A stretch of DNA of 64,000 bases from Pseudomonadota bacterium (GTDB taxonomy: Bacteria; Pseudomonadota; Gammaproteobacteria; Steroidobacterales; Steroidobacteraceae), in assembly GCA_021808195.1 (NCBI GenBank), contig JAKBCE010000002.1, forward strand, positions 124,001-188,000, written 5' to 3'. Below the pieces are notes generated by a model. The model made no database searches, was not told the DNA's origin, and worked only from the letters and a program-made list of their open reading frames with translations. Positions 27,661-38,006 of the stretch are shown here, piece by piece (position 1 is the stretch's first letter; every line of letters begins with the position of its first letter). Position numbers and translations under genes: made by a program.

Positions 27661-28699
27661 GCAACAGCACGCTGTGGATGTTCCAGGTGTCCTCGGCGAG
27701 GACGTTGGGAATGCCCTCGGGCGCGGCAGCCGCCGGATGGTCCGCGACGCCGCTCAGCGATTCGGGACTGGGGATGGTGTCCTCCGCATCGCGATAATCG
27801 GCGACCCGGCGCAGACTCCGCAGCCGCTCGCGGATGTGCTGGCTGAGCCCGCGCTGCGTGTTGAGCAGCGCCTCGGCGCGCTGGATCTGATTCATCAGCG
27901 CCAGGCACTCCTCGCGGCTGCCGTAATCGTCGACCACTTCACGCCGCTGGGTAGCCTCGCGCGCGCGCATGACCAGCAGCGGCATGACCGTGAGCCGCAC
28001 GCACATGACCTCCGCGTAGGCGATCGTCGTGAGATTGACCAGACGGCGCGCCTGCAGCGACAGCCCGGGAAACTGCGGCGCCGACTCAGCGGCGATGTCC
28101 GCGGCGGTGCGGCTCGCCGCCTCGAACGACAGATCGGCAGCCGCCGCTTCGGTGCGCGCCTGCGCGATCGCCTGCTCGAGCGCTCGGCGCTTGAAGAACT
28201 GCCAGAAACGGCGCAGTTGCGCGCGCTCGCGCTCGAGGTTCGTCAGGCGCTGGTGCGCCTGCGCGGCGAGTTCGCGCACCACGTGCAGATGCTGCTCGGC
28301 GCTCTGGCGGCGCGCGAACTGCGCCCGATTGTGCTCGGCCAGATGCTGACGGCGCTCCCGCTCCTCCTGCTGCGCGGCGAGCTCGGCGGCGAAGCGGGCG
28401 AGCAGCTCATGGCCGCTCTGCCACAGCCGGCGCAGCTGGTAGAACGCGAGCGCCGGATAGGCGGTCTCATTGACCCCGAGGCGCTTCTCCAACGCGGCGA
28501 GCGTTTCCCTGACGCGCCGCGTCACGCCCTCTTGTTGCTTGATGCGGTCCTTCAGACGCTCGACTTCCTCCTTCAGGTCGCCGAACGCCTTCTTCAGCTC
28601 CGCACGATTGCGAAACAGCGCGAGCACCCGATGATCCTCGGACGCCTGCGCGCGCTGAAAGGGGAGCTTGAGGAAACCCAGTTGTCGAAATGCCTTCAT
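27656..28699 (-). CDS. Coiled-coil protein of unknown function
   Basis: 347 residues, very rich in Arg, Glu, Ala, Gln and Leu. Heptad-like stretches at about 30-75 (FGDLKEEVERLKDRIKQQEG) and 100-200 (LAAQQEERERRQHLAEHNRAQ) predict long coiled coils. A less charged segment (about 215-250) could touch the membrane weakly, but there is no signal peptide. I do not recognise a family. It follows the DUF1249 gene by 27 bases on the same strand. Confidence 0.7.
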   Translation of the reverse strand: MKAFRQLGFLKLPFQRAQASEDHRVLALFRNRAELKKAFGDLKEEVERLKDRIKQQEGVTRRVRETLAALEKRLGVNETAYPALAFYQLRRLWQSGHELLARFAAELAAQQEERERRQHLAEHNRAQFARRQSAEQHLHVVRELAAQAHQRLTNLERERAQLRRFWQFFKRRALEQAIAQARTEAAAADLSFEAASRTAADIAAESAPQFPGLSLQARRLVNLTTIAYAEVMCVRLTVMPLLVMRAREATQRREVVDDYGSREECLALMNQIQRAEALLNTQRGLSQHIRERLRSLRRVADYRDAEDTIPSPESLSGVADHPAAAAPEGIPNVLAEDTWNIHSVLLR

Positions 28700-28726
28700 G
28701 AGTGGTGCGGCGGGCGCCGCATCAGC

Positions 28727-29188
28727 TCATACGGCGACCCCCGCGAAACGATGCCCGCGTTCCGCGCAATACTCCAACCATTTATTTAACATCATATTGC
28801 GCACCCAGCGCTGACGGAGTTCACGCTCCGCACAGGCGGGCACCTTGAGTGTGGGCTCGACCGTATGCTCACCACGCTGCTCCGCCTCGACGAGCCGCGC
28901 ATCGTGATACACGCGCACGCGCAGATCCGGACAGCGCACCAGAGCGCTGTCCTGCCTCAGCTCATAGGTGAGCTCGAGAATGCTCGTGTAAGCGCACTGC
29001 TCGATCACAGTGAGCAGCAGATCACAGTCGCCCGGGCGGCACGAGCGATACACGCCCTGTAGCCGGCGCAGATCGCCGGCCAGCCAGCCGAGGCGGATGT
29101 AGTTGCTCTCGTACAGGCTCATCAGTGCCACAAAGCTGCGCGGTCGGGCGCGCCAGGAAACCTGTGTCAGTGCATCGTTCAGCATCAC
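28727..29188 (-). CDS. DUF1249 family protein (YqiB-like)
   Basis: Conserved proteobacterial protein of unknown role. ALMSLYESNYIRLGWLAGDL, YTSILELTYELRQ, VRVYHDARLVEAE and NKWLEYCAERGH match the YqiB layout, where a nucleotide pyrophosphatase gene is the usual neighbour. Length 153. Start ATG 29188 (or the next codon, also ATG). Here its neighbours are a coiled-coil gene downstream and ppsR upstream, both on the same strand. Confidence 0.85.
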   Translation of the reverse strand: MMLNDALTQVSWRARPRSFVALMSLYESNYIRLGWLAGDLRRLQGVYRSCRPGDCDLLLTVIEQCAYTSILELTYELRQDSALVRCPDLRVRVYHDARLVEAEQRGEHTVEPTLKVPACAERELRQRWVRNMMLNKWLEYCAERGHRFAGVAV

Positions 29189-29280
29189 CCGACTATAGCG
29201 GAGGGACGTGCCAGTGCAAACCGCAGCGGTGGGTTCTGCGAGCCGCTCCGGCCGTGCAAATTCCGTGCTAAGACTGCACG

Positions 29281-30102
29281 CTATGCGCGATTGCGCCGCT
29301 CGATGCCGGTGGTGTTGAGAATGCGGCTGGCGATCTCCTCGATCGAGCAGTCGGTGGTGTCGAGCCAGGGGATGCCGTTGCGCACCACGAGGGCCTCGGC
29401 GGCACGCAGCTCGTAGCGCACTTGCTGTGCCGAGGCGTAGCGGCTCTGCGGGCGCCGCTCATTGCGGATCTGCTGCAGGCGCTCGGGCTTGATGGTGAGC
29501 GCAAAGAGCTTATCGCGATACGGCTCGAGCCGCTCCGGCAGCCGGCCCGCCTCAAGATCTTCCTCGGTGAGCGGATAGTTGGCGGCAAAGATCCCGTACT
29601 GCAGCGCCAAGTACAGGCAGGTGGGCGTCTTGCCGCAACGCGACACACCGATCAGCACCACATCGGCATGGGCATAATCTCCGCCCGTACCGTCATCGTT
29701 GGCGAGCGCGAAGTTGGTCGCGTTGATGCGCGCGGAGTACAGCGCCGGATCGGCAATGCCGTGCGCCCGGCCGGCCCGATGCGTCGAGCGGGTGTCCAGT
29801 TCCTGCTCGAGCGGGCCGACAAATGCCGCAAAAAAATCCAGGCACAGGCCATTTGAGCGCCGTACCACCTCGCGTAACTCATCCTGCACGAGCGTGCTGA
29901 AAACGATGGGCCGCATGCCATCTTCAATCGCCGTGCGATCGATGCGCCGTGCGGCCTCTACGGCCTTGTCAAGGGTCGACACAAATGGCAAAGTCACCGC
30001 GCGAAACTCGAGACCCTCGAACTGGGTCATGAGACTGTGACCCAGCGTTTCCGCGGTCACTCCGGTCTGGTCAGAGACGAAAAAAACGGTTCGTCGGCCC
30101 AC
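29281..30102 (-). CDS. ppsR: PEP synthase regulatory protein PpsR (kinase/pyrophosphorylase)
   Basis: DUF299 bifunctional enzyme that turns PEP synthase off by ADP-dependent phosphorylation and on by Pi-dependent dephosphorylation. Starts RRTVFFVSDQTGVTAETLGHSL; P-loop GVSRCGKTPTCLYLA; tail region RYASAQQVRYEL. The GTG at 30102 gives 273 residues (277 in E. coli). A longer reading to 30324 would overlap the divergent ppsA. Its target gene ppsA begins 82 bases away, the conserved arrangement. Confidence 0.94.
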   Translation of the reverse strand: MGRRTVFFVSDQTGVTAETLGHSLMTQFEGLEFRAVTLPFVSTLDKAVEAARRIDRTAIEDGMRPIVFSTLVQDELREVVRRSNGLCLDFFAAFVGPLEQELDTRSTHRAGRAHGIADPALYSARINATNFALANDDGTGGDYAHADVVLIGVSRCGKTPTCLYLALQYGIFAANYPLTEEDLEAGRLPERLEPYRDKLFALTIKPERLQQIRNERRPQSRYASAQQVRYELRAAEALVVRNGIPWLDTTDCSIEEIASRILNTTGIERRNRA

Positions 30103-30184
30103 GGCGTGAGGCTCGGCAGCGATAATTGGGGCAGGCAGTGTTCCACCGCGCGCGGCGCGGAGCAAGCGGCAGACGGGGTTTCTA

Positions 30185-32551
30185 GTGGACGCATACGTCA
30201 TACCCTTTGAGCGAGTCGGGCAGCACGACATCGAGACCGTGGGCGGCAAGAATGCCTCGCTCGGGGAGATGATCGGCGCGCTCACGCGCCTCGGTGTCAA
30301 TGTACCGGGCGGATTTGCCACCACGGCGCACGCCTATCGCGAGTTTCTCGCGCAGAACGGACTCGATGTGCGCATCCGCACCGAACTTGCCGCACTCGAT
30401 GTCAATGACGTCGCGCGCCTGGCGATCAGCGGGGCGCGCATCCGCCAATGGATTCTCGCCACTCCCTTCCCGGGCGCATTCGAGCAGGCCGTCAAACACG
30501 CCCTGCACCAGATGAGCGGCGGGCAGGAGATCTCGGTCGCGGTGCGCTCCTCGGCGACCGCCGAGGACCTACCCGAGGCCTCCTTCGCCGGCCAGCAGGA
30601 GACCTTCCTCAACGTACGTGGCGAGGCCCAGGTACTCGAGGCGATGCACCAGGTGTTCGCCTCGCTGTTCAACGACCGGGCGATCGCTTACCGCGTGCAC
30701 CAGGGGTTCGACCACAGCGCCGTGGCGCTCTCGGCCGGCGTGCAGCACATGGTGCGCAGCGACCTCGGTGCGAGCGGGGTGATGTTCACGCTCGATACTG
30801 ACTCGGGCTTTCGCGACGTGGTGTTCATCACCGCCTCCTACGGGCTCGGGGAGACCGTGGTGCAGGGCGCGGTCAACCCGGATGAGTTCTACGTCTACAA
30901 ACCGGCGCTGCGCGCGGGCAAGCAGGCGGTGCTGCGGCGCAATCTCGGTGCAAAGGCCATCAAGATGGTGTACGCGCCCGCGGGCTCGAGCGAGCGGGTG
31001 CGCACCGTCGATGTCCCCAGCGAGCAGCGCACGCGCTTCTGCCTGAGTGATGTGGACGTGCTCGCCCTCGCCCGCCAGGCACTGCTCATCGAGCAGCACT
31101 ACGGCAAGCCGATGGACATCGAGTGGGGCAAGGACGGCGCGAGCGGCGAGATCTACATCCTGCAGGCACGCCCAGAGACGGTCCAAAGCCGTGCCGGGCG
31201 CACCATCCAGCGCTACTCCCTCAAGTCCGCGCCGACGCGGGTGCTGGCGAGCGGGCGCAGCATCGGCCAGCGCATCGGCGCCGGCACGGCGCGCATTATT
31301 CGCGACGTGGCCGAGATGGCCCGCGTACAAAGCGGCGATGTGCTGATCGCCGATATGACCGATCCAGACTGGGAACCGGTGATGAAGCGCGCCGCGGCCA
31401 TCGTCACCAATCGGGGCGGGCGCACCTGTCACGCGGCGATCATTGCCCGTGAGCTCGGCATACCCGCGGTGGTCGGCTGTGGCGATGCCACGCAGCGCAT
31501 CACGGAAGGCCAGTCAGTCACCGTTTCATGCGCCGAGGGTGACACCGGTTACGTCTACGAGGGGCTGCTCGAGTTCGAGCAGCGCCAGATCGAGCTCGAC
31601 TCGCTGCCGGCGCTGCCGGTCAAGATCATGATGAATGTCGGCAACCCGGATCGCGCCTTCGGCTTCGCCGGCATTCCCAACCGGGGCGTGGGACTGGCGC
31701 GCCTGGAGTTCATCATCAACCGCATGATCGGCGTGCATCCGCGCGCGCTGCTCGAATTCGACCGGCTCGATGCGGCGCTGAAGGAGCAGATCGGCGCGCA
31801 GATGGCCGGCTACGACGATCCGGTTGACTTCTATGTGGCCAAGCTCGCCGAAGGCATCGCGCAGATCGCCGCAGCATTCGCGCCCGAGCCGGTGATCGTG
31901 CGCCTGTCGGACTTCAAATCGAACGAATACGCCAATCTCATCGGCGGCAGCCGCTACGAGCCGCACGAGGAGAACCCGATGCTCGGCTTCCGGGGCGCCT
32001 CGCGCTACGTCGATGAGCGCTTTCAGCCCTGCTTCGAGCTCGAGTGCCGTGCGATCAAACAGGTGCGCGAGCAGATGGGCCTGACCAACGTGCAGGTCAT
32101 GGTGCCGTTCGTGCGCAGCGTCGAGGAGGGCCGGCGGGTGACCGAGCTGCTCGCGGCAAACGGCTTGCGGCGCGGCGCCGATGGTCTGAAGGTCGTGATG
32201 ATGTGCGAGCTGCCGACCAACGCTCTGCTCGCCGAGCAGTACCTGGAGCACTTCGATGGCATGTCGATCGGCTCGAACGATCTGACCCAGCTGACCCTCG
32301 GGCTCGATCGGGACTCAGCCATCGTCGCCAAGCAGTTCGATGAGCGCGACGCGGCGGTACGCCGCCTGATCGAAATGGCGATCGCGGCCTGCCGCAAGCA
32401 CGGCAAATACATCGGCATCTGCGGCCAGGGCCCCTCCGATCACCCGGATCTTGCCCGCTGGCTGCTCGAGCAGGGCATCGAGAGCCTCTCGCTCAATCCC
32501 GACACCGTGGTCGAGACCTGGCTGTTCCTCGCCGGACAGAGCGCGCGCTGA
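30185..32551 (+). CDS. ppsA: Phosphoenolpyruvate synthase
   Basis: Makes PEP from pyruvate and ATP (products AMP and Pi) in gluconeogenesis. N-terminal ATP-grasp with [12 protein letters not shown] and [23 protein letters not shown]; swivelling domain with the phosphorylated His at about 416 in [16 protein letters not shown]-terminal PEP/pyruvate barrel with [20 protein letters not shown] and [18 protein letters not shown]. Length 788 from GTG 30185 (E. coli 792). The regulated Thr lies just before the active His, in the site PpsR would modify. Divergent from ppsR. Confidence 0.98.
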   Translation: MDAYVIPFERVGQHDIETVGGKNASLGEMIGALTRLGVNVPGGFATTAHAYREFLAQNGLDVRIRTELAALDVNDVARLAISGARIRQWILATPFPGAFEQAVKHALHQMSGGQEISVAVRSSATAEDLPEASFAGQQETFLNVRGEAQVLEAMHQVFASLFNDRAIAYRVHQGFDHSAVALSAGVQHMVRSDLGASGVMFTLDTDSGFRDVVFITASYGLGETVVQGAVNPDEFYVYKPALRAGKQAVLRRNLGAKAIKMVYAPAGSSERVRTVDVPSEQRTRFCLSDVDVLALARQALLIEQHYGKPMDIEWGKDGASGEIYILQARPETVQSRAGRTIQRYSLKSAPTRVLASGRSIGQRIGAGTARIIRDVAEMARVQSGDVLIADMTDPDWEPVMKRAAAIVTNRGGRTCHAAIIARELGIPAVVGCGDATQRITEGQSVTVSCAEGDTGYVYEGLLEFEQRQIELDSLPALPVKIMMNVGNPDRAFGFAGIPNRGVGLARLEFIINRMIGVHPRALLEFDRLDAALKEQIGAQMAGYDDPVDFYVAKLAEGIAQIAAAFAPEPVIVRLSDFKSNEYANLIGGSRYEPHEENPMLGFRGASRYVDERFQPCFELECRAIKQVREQMGLTNVQVMVPFVRSVEEGRRVTELLAANGLRRGADGLKVVMMCELPTNALLAEQYLEHFDGMSIGSNDLTQLTLGLDRDSAIVAKQFDERDAAVRRLIEMAIAACRKHGKYIGICGQGPSDHPDLARWLLEQGIESLSLNPDTVVETWLFLAGQSAR

Positions 32552-32573
32552 GCCCGAGCGGGGCGGCGCTCAG
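32548..32573. terminator. Hairpin over the convergent ppsA and orn stops
   Basis: CTGAGC and GCTCAG arms (6 pairs, extended by two G-C pairs past a bulge) that contain the ppsA TGA and, on the other strand, the orn TGA. Confidence 0.45.
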
Positions 32574-33133
32574 AGCGCCTCGCCCCCGAACGCCGGGCGG
32601 AACAGCTTGGCGCGATAGTGCTCGAGCTCGCGGATCGACTCGCGGATATCGGCAAGCGCGAGGTGTGCATCCTGCTTGCTGAGCCCATCGAGCACGCTCG
32701 GCGCCCAGCGGCGCGCGAGTTCCTTCAACGTGCTGACATCGAGATTGCGGTAATGGAAATACCGCTCGAGCTGCGGCATCAGCCGCGCCAGGAACCTTCT
32801 GTCCTGACAGATGCTGTTGCCGCACATGGGAGAGACGCCCGGTGGCACCAGCGGCATCAGGAATGCGAGCGTGCGCGCTTCGGCCTCCGCAGTGTCCACG
32901 CGACTCGCCCGCACGCGCGCGAGCAGCCCCGAGCCGCCGTGCTGCTTCTGATTCCACTCGTCCATGCCCGCGAGCACCTGCTCATCCTGGTGAATGGCGA
33001 CCACGGGCCCCTCGGCAAGCACTCTCAGCTGCTTGTCGGTGACGATCGTGGCAATCTCGATGATCGCGTCGCTCTCGGGCTTCAGGCCCGTCATTTCCAG
33101 ATCGATCCAGATCAGATTCTCATCGCTCGGCAT
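32570..33133 (-). CDS. orn: Oligoribonuclease
   Basis: 3'-5' exoribonuclease that removes di- and short oligoribonucleotides, including pGpG from c-di-GMP breakdown. DEDD exonuclease: [20 protein letters not shown] holds the first Asp/Glu pair (Asp11, Glu13), [12 protein letters not shown] the second Asp region, and [20 protein letters not shown] the last His/Asp. The ATG at 33133 gives 187 residues (E. coli 181). Divergent from rsgA by 32 bases, as in E. coli. Confidence 0.96.
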   Translation of the reverse strand: MPSDENLIWIDLEMTGLKPESDAIIEIATIVTDKQLRVLAEGPVVAIHQDEQVLAGMDEWNQKQHGGSGLLARVRASRVDTAEAEARTLAFLMPLVPPGVSPMCGNSICQDRRFLARLMPQLERYFHYRNLDVSTLKELARRWAPSVLDGLSKQDAHLALADIRESIRELEHYRAKLFRPAFGGEAL

Positions 33134-33165
33134 GCTCGGCTCGCTCTGGGAGATAATGGGCGGCG

Positions 33166-34089
33166 ATGAGTGTAGCAACCTTCGATGCACGCGTGATCGG
33201 CGCCTTCGGCCGCCAGGTGCGCGTGCGCGCCAGCGACGGTCGGGACTACCCGGCGCGGCCGCTCGGTCGCGAACTGGGCATCGTCTGCGGCGATCGGGTG
33301 CGTTGCCGACACGATACGCAGCACGGGGAGGTGCACGTGCTCGAGGTGCTGCCGCGGCAAACCGCGCTCTACCGCACCAATGCGCGCGGGGGCGCCGAGG
33401 CGGTACTCGCCAATCTCACCCGCCTGTTGGTGGTCATCGCCCCGCTGCCGGTACCGGATCCGTTCGTGACCGACCGCTACCTCTGTGCGGCGGAATCGGC
33501 GCGGATCGAGCCGGTATTGGTGCTCAATAAGGCCGATCTTGAGCGTACGGCGGCGCTTGCGCAGATCCTGCGCGGCTATGCACTCGCCGGTTACGAGCAA
33601 CTCGAGGTCTCGGCCGTGAGCGGCGCGGGCCTCGCTGCGCTGCGCGATGCGTGCCGCGGCCACACCGCCGCCCTGGTGGGTCAGTCCGGGATCGGCAAGT
33701 CCTCGCTCGCCGCGCGGCTGATTCCGGCCGGGCAGATCGAGATCGGGGCGCTGGCGCGCACGGCCGAGGGCCGCCATACCACCACCGCCTCGCGGCTGTT
33801 CGAGCTGAGCGACGGCGGTGAACTCATCGACTCCCCGGGCGTGCGGGACTTTGCCCCGGCGCTCGAGCATCTCGAGCCGCGCTCGCTGGGGTTTCGCGAA
33901 GTGGCGCAACTCGCCGCCGGCTGTCGCTTCCTCGACTGTCAGCATCTGCGCGAACCGGACTGCGCGGTGCGCGCCGGGGTCGAGCAGGGCCGAATGGATC
34001 CGCGCCGCTACGAGAGCTATCGGCGGCTGCGCCGCCTGCAGCACACGCTGGGACCGGCGCATGAACGGTCGCGACGGCGCGGGGGCTGA
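33166..34089 (+). CDS. rsgA: Small ribosomal subunit biogenesis GTPase RsgA
   Basis: Circularly permuted GTPase that matures the 30S subunit. OB-fold at the N-terminus; G4 NKAD comes before G1 GQSGIGKSS and G3 DSPG, the hallmark order; the C-terminal zinc knuckle is [14 protein letters not shown]. Length 307, somewhat shorter than E. coli RsgA (350), with a shorter N-terminal tail. Basic C-terminus. Convergent with recR. Confidence 0.96.
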   Translation: MSVATFDARVIGAFGRQVRVRASDGRDYPARPLGRELGIVCGDRVRCRHDTQHGEVHVLEVLPRQTALYRTNARGGAEAVLANLTRLLVVIAPLPVPDPFVTDRYLCAAESARIEPVLVLNKADLERTAALAQILRGYALAGYEQLEVSAVSGAGLAALRDACRGHTAALVGQSGIGKSSLAARLIPAGQIEIGALARTAEGRHTTTASRLFELSDGGELIDSPGVRDFAPALEHLEPRSLGFREVAQLAAGCRFLDCQHLREPDCAVRAGVEQGRMDPRRYESYRRLRRLQHTLGPAHERSRRRGG

Positions 34090-34100
34090 GCGGCGCTCAG
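34086..34100. terminator. Hairpin over the convergent rsgA and recR stops
   Basis: CTGAGC-GGC-GCTCAG: perfect 6-base arms with a 3-base loop; the arms hold the rsgA TGA and the recR TGA on the other strand. Confidence 0.45.
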
Positions 34101-34693
34101 ACGCTCTGTCGGCCGCTCAAGGCACGCGCGAGCGTACCTCCATCGACGTACTCGATCTCCCCGCCGATCGGCACGCCGTGCGCGATGCGGCTCGCAATCA
34201 GGCCGCGGTGCGTTGCCAGCTCGGCGAGAAAGTGGGCGGTGGCCTCGCCCTCGACCGTGGGGTTGGTCGCCAGGATCAGCTCGCGCACCGCGCCCTCGGC
34301 AAGAATCGCCTCGAGTTCGCGCACCCCGAGCTGCTCCGGGCCCACCCCATCGAGCGGCGAGAGATGGCCCATCAGCACGAAATACCGGCCGCGGAAGCTG
34401 CCGGACTGCTCGATCGCCACGACATCGGCTGGCGATTCGACCACACACAGCAGGGTCGGATCACGCTGCGGCGCGGCACAGATCGCGCACAGATCCTGCT
34501 CGGCGAACATGCGGCAGCGCTGACAGCGGCGTACTGAGGCGAGCGCCGCCTCGAGCGACTGCGCGAGCGTGTGCGCCCCGCCGCGCCCCTCCTGCAGCAG
34601 ATGAAAGGCCATGCGCTGGGCGCTCTTCGGACCGACGCCCGGCAGCGCACGCAGCGCCTCGATGAGCTCGGCCAGTCGCGGCGGGTGCTTCAC
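34097..34693 (-). CDS. recR: Recombination protein RecR
   Basis: RecFOR pathway protein that loads RecA at gaps. Helix-hairpin-helix [18 protein letters not shown]; four-Cys zinc motif CQRCRMF...CAICAAP; Toprim domain [15 protein letters not shown] through [13 protein letters not shown]. Length 198, standard. Third gene of the conserved dnaX-ebfC-recR set, 7 bases after ebfC. Confidence 0.97.
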   Translation of the reverse strand: MKHPPRLAELIEALRALPGVGPKSAQRMAFHLLQEGRGGAHTLAQSLEAALASVRRCQRCRMFAEQDLCAICAAPQRDPTLLCVVESPADVVAIEQSGSFRGRYFVLMGHLSPLDGVGPEQLGVRELEAILAEGAVRELILATNPTVEGEATAHFLAELATHRGLIASRIAHGVPIGGEIEYVDGGTLARALSGRQSV

Positions 34694-34700
34694 GGGCCGA

Positions 34701-35024
34701 TCAGAACGGCAGCTTCATTCCCGGGGGCAACTGCAGCCCGGCGGTGACCGAGGCCATCTTCTCCTGCACGCGCGCCTCCACCTTATGGACCGCGTCGTTG
34801 ATGGCAGCGGCCACCAGGTCCTCGAGCATCTCGCGATCCTCCCCGATCACCGTCGGCTCGATGGCTACGGCGCGCACCTCGTGCTTGCCGGACATCGTCA
34901 CTTTGACCATGCCGCCACCGGCTTCACCGGTCACCTCGATGCTGGCGATTTCCTCCTGCACTTTCTGCATGTTCGCCTGCATGGCCTGCGCCTGGCGCAT
35001 CAGTTGATTGATATTGCCTCGCAT
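34701..35024 (-). CDS. ebfC: Nucleoid-associated protein YbaB/EbfC
   Basis: Small dimeric DNA-binding protein. [20 protein letters not shown] is the N-terminal helix, [20 protein letters not shown] the sheet, and [18 protein letters not shown] the second helix; Met/Gly/Pro-rich tail. The ATG at 35024 gives 107 residues. Always found between dnaX and recR in this group; overlap with recR is nearly complete coupling (7-base gap). Confidence 0.95.
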   Translation of the reverse strand: MRGNINQLMRQAQAMQANMQKVQEEIASIEVTGEAGGGMVKVTMSGKHEVRAVAIEPTVIGEDREMLEDLVAAAINDAVHKVEARVQEKMASVTAGLQLPPGMKLPF

Positions 35025-35071
35025 GAGGTCGCTCCTCGCTGGTCTCGGATGGGTCGCCGGCGGCGACGGTT

Positions 35072-36652
35072 TCATTTCAAGGGACGGACGGTCTCGGGAA
35101 TGACTTCGGCGCTGAACTGCTCGCGCAAGCCCCGGACCCCCGGATCGGACTCAAATGACTGACGGGCCGCGTCGGCCTGTTCGCGCTCGGTGCGCTCGCG
35201 GGCCTGGGCCGGGGTCTCGCCGGTCTCAGCCGCACTCACGAACTCGAGCCGCACGGGCTCGCCGAAATGGCGCGACAGCGCCTGAGCGAGCTTCTCCTCG
35301 AGGGACGGCGTGCGCAGCGAGCGGCTGCGCGGGTCGAGCGCGAGCTTCACTCGCGCCCCCTCGCGGCCGAGCAGTACGCAATGACTCGCCAGTTGACGGG
35401 CCGCGCCGGTGAGATCGAGCTGAGCGAGCAGCGCGGTCCACGGCCCGTCGGCCGCGCCCGCCGCGCCGACACCGGCCGGCGCGGCGCTCACCGCAGGACG
35501 CTCCCCCGCCGCCGCGTCGGCGGCGACGCCCACCGCACGGGGCGTCGAGGGCGGGTCGGCCGCACCGGGGCGGAAGGCAATCATTCTGAGCAGCGTCATC
35601 TCGAAACCCGTGCGCGGATCGGGCGCAAGGGGCAGGTCGCGCCGCCCGATGATGGCCGTTTGATAGTAAAGCTGCACGTCCTCGGGGCCGAGCGCCGCGG
35701 CGAGCCGGCCGAGCAGCTCACTGGCATAGAGCTCATCACCCTCGTAATCGCGCACCACCTGCTTCAGCGCCACACGCGTCAGCAGCGAGGCGAGCTCATC
35801 GAGGAGCTGCCCGTAGTCAGGCGCCCACTGCTCGAGCGAACCGGCAAAGCGCAGCAAATCCGCGGCATCGCCCGCGGCAAGCCGCTCGGCGAGCTGCACG
35901 ACGTGATCGCGCGCCACGGTGCCGAGCATGGCCCGTGCCTCGGCCTCCCCGGCCCGCCCGCCGCCAAAGGCGATCAGCTGATCGAGCAGCGAGAGCGCAT
36001 CGCGCATGCTGCCGTCGGCCGCCTGTGCCAGCAGCGCCACGCCGGCCGGCTCAAATTCGAGCTGCTCCGCGGCGAGCACCTCGCGCAGATGCGCGCTGAT
36101 CTGTGCCACCGGGATGCGCTTGAGATTGAACTGCAGGCAGCGCGACAGCACGGTCACCGGCAGCTTCTGTGGATCGGTGGTAGCGAGCAGGAACTTCACG
36201 TGCGGCGGGGGCTCCTCCAGCGTCTTCAGCAGCGCATTGAAGGAGTGCGTCGAGAGCATGTGCACCTCGTCGATGAGATACACCTTGAAGCGCCCGCGCG
36301 TCGGCGCGAACTGCACGTTGTCGAGGATCTCGCGCGTATCGTCGACCTTGGTGCGCGAGGCGGCGTCGACCTCGATCAGATCGACGAATCGGCCCGCATC
36401 GATCTCGCGGCAACTCGCGCACTGCCCGCAGGGCGTGGCGCTCACACCCTGCTCGCAGTTGAGGCACTTGGCGAGGATGCGCGCGATGGTCGTCTTGCCG
36501 ACACCGCGGGTGCCGGTGAAGAGAAACGCGTGGTGTACCCGCCCGCTCGTGAGCGCGTTGACGAGCGCCTGGCGCACGTGGTCCTGCCCGATGAGCTCGG
36601 TGAACGCCTTGGGACGCCATTTGCGCGCCAGCGCGGTGTAGGTCTCGGTCAT
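35072..36652 (-). CDS. dnaX: DNA polymerase III subunit gamma/tau
   Basis: Clamp-loader ATPase. [22 protein letters not shown] start; Walker [10 protein letters not shown]; zinc motif [41 protein letters not shown] with Walker B; sensor motifs follow, then a Pro/Ala-rich linker and a tau C-terminal part. Length 526 from the ATG at 36652; a longer reading to 36862 runs through the SRP RNA gene and is not real. I see no E. coli-type A-rich slippery heptamer, so a frameshifted gamma form is not predicted. Confidence 0.96.
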   Translation of the reverse strand: MTETYTALARKWRPKAFTELIGQDHVRQALVNALTSGRVHHAFLFTGTRGVGKTTIARILAKCLNCEQGVSATPCGQCASCREIDAGRFVDLIEVDAASRTKVDDTREILDNVQFAPTRGRFKVYLIDEVHMLSTHSFNALLKTLEEPPPHVKFLLATTDPQKLPVTVLSRCLQFNLKRIPVAQISAHLREVLAAEQLEFEPAGVALLAQAADGSMRDALSLLDQLIAFGGGRAGEAEARAMLGTVARDHVVQLAERLAAGDAADLLRFAGSLEQWAPDYGQLLDELASLLTRVALKQVVRDYEGDELYASELLGRLAAALGPEDVQLYYQTAIIGRRDLPLAPDPRTGFEMTLLRMIAFRPGAADPPSTPRAVGVAADAAAGERPAVSAAPAGVGAAGAADGPWTALLAQLDLTGAARQLASHCVLLGREGARVKLALDPRSRSLRTPSLEEKLAQALSRHFGEPVRLEFVSAAETGETPAQARERTEREQADAARQSFESDPGVRGLREQFSAEVIPETVRPLK

Positions 36653-36673
36653 GGATGCCCAACCGGAATGGGA

Positions 36674-36786
36674 GGCGGCCCGCACCAGCGGGTGCTCCGG
36701 CACCCGACATCGCCGCTGCCGCTGCTGCCTTCCGGCCCTGACGGGGTTCACGACTGGTCGTCGCGGAGTAGCCGATGCGGGCCACC
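36674..36786 (-). ncRNA. ffs: Signal recognition particle RNA (4.5S RNA)
   Basis: About 113-base RNA on the minus strand. The apical domain IV is clear: CAGG-CCGGAAGG-CAGCAG with the GGAA tetraloop that binds Ffh and FtsY. The ends pair as GGTGGCCCGCA with TGCGGGCCGCC (one G-T pair), which sets the boundaries. It lies just upstream of dnaX, a known neighbourhood in related genomes. A -10-like TAATTT lies upstream near 36800. Confidence 0.9.
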
Positions 36787-36929
36787 ACAGCCAAAAAATT
36801 ACTCGTCCCGCCCACGCGGGCTCACCCGCCGCGGCAAGGCCCGCACCGGGCCCCGCCCGCAATCTGCTTCGGGCCGCGTAATGATAGCAGCGCGCGGCGA
36901 CCCGTGTGGGCCTTCGGCCGACTGCCGGC

Positions 36930-37904
36930 TCAGCCCGGTGGCGGCCCCCCGCCGGTCGCGACCCGCAGCGCGAGCCGCACCCGCAGTCGCCACAGCGCGA
37001 AAATGCCGATCTGCAGCCCCGTGCCGAGCAACACGGCGAGCGGGAAGCGCCAGTCCGGGTGCGCGATCACGAAGGGCAGCAGTCCGACCGCAAGCGCCGG
37101 CGGCACGTACACATCGAGCCGGCGCAGCAGCACCGTGCCGGCGAGAATGCTCAGCATCGCCGCCCACGGCACCTCGCCGATGAAGCGGACACAGGCCACG
37201 CCGATGGCGGCGCTGAGCGTACAGACCACCAGCAGCGCCACGGGACGCTGAGCCCACGGACAGTGCGTCGGGTGCGCGAAGGTCTCGAACGCGATCACCG
37301 TGAGCGGCGGGAACAGCACGAAGCGCAGGCCGAGACGCTCCCCGAGCACGATCGCGAGAATCAGAAAGGCGACGAAATACGGCACCCAGCGGTACTCGAG
37401 GGGCGCCCGCTCGACCACATCGTCATCCGGGTCATGGGCCGCCGGCTCCGGGCTCGTCCAGCCGACGCGCCGCCACAGCAGCGTCGCCCCGGCCAGCACG
37501 CCCGTACCGAACAGAATCGCCAGCGGATACAGCCCGCTGCGGATGCCCAGCACGAGCGGCATCAGTCCCGCCGAGAGCGCCGGGGCAAATGGCGAGCGCA
37601 GCACGGCAATTACCAGTGCCGAGCAGCCCACATCGAGCAGCACTGCCGGCACGCCATACGCCAGATGACGCGTGATCAGCGTACCGCTGATCGCCGTCAA
37701 CACCGTAGTGATCACGAGCAGCGCCGGGGCGCGCGCCCAGAGGCCTTCGGGCCGCTTGAACACATCGTGACTGAGCGCACCCAGCTCCGGAAACAGCAGG
37801 TAGTACAGGCCACTCAGCTGGGCAATGAGGGCGATCAGCCCGATGTACAGCGTACTCAGCAGCTCGCCCATCCACGGCGCCCCGCGGCGAGGTAGTCGGC
37901 TCAT
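36930..37904 (-). CDS. HPP-like integral membrane protein with internal duplication
   Basis: 324 residues, mostly hydrophobic, with about 8 predicted membrane segments. The two halves (about 10-150 and 180-310) look alike: each has a PEL/PPL motif followed by a helix, then ...LISALVGV-like segments, and ends with PLVLGIRSGLYPLAILFGTG or PFVIAHPDWRFPLAVLLGTG. This resembles a tandem HPP family domain, a poorly known family linked to nitrite/anion transport in some organisms. I use ATG 37904; a GTG at 37967 is possible. Confidence 0.65.
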   Translation of the reverse strand: MSRLPRRGAPWMGELLSTLYIGLIALIAQLSGLYYLLFPELGALSHDVFKRPEGLWARAPALLVITTVLTAISGTLITRHLAYGVPAVLLDVGCSALVIAVLRSPFAPALSAGLMPLVLGIRSGLYPLAILFGTGVLAGATLLWRRVGWTSPEPAAHDPDDDVVERAPLEYRWVPYFVAFLILAIVLGERLGLRFVLFPPLTVIAFETFAHPTHCPWAQRPVALLVVCTLSAAIGVACVRFIGEVPWAAMLSILAGTVLLRRLDVYVPPALAVGLLPFVIAHPDWRFPLAVLLGTGLQIGIFALWRLRVRLALRVATGGGPPPG

Positions 37905-38006
37905 ATCGGCAGCAGTTCCCGCTCGGGCCGCTGGCGATTGCAGCGTCCGCTGCGCCGATTCAGACACGGGCCCACACGACCGTCAAGCGCACGGCCGCCC
38001 ACTGGC

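Noticed and set aside
35072..36652. Programmed frameshift in dnaX
   Set aside because: No A-rich slippery heptamer with a following stem was found, so only one product is annotated.
35267..37183. 638-codon plus-strand open frame
   Set aside because: Antisense to dnaX and across the SRP RNA; no motif.
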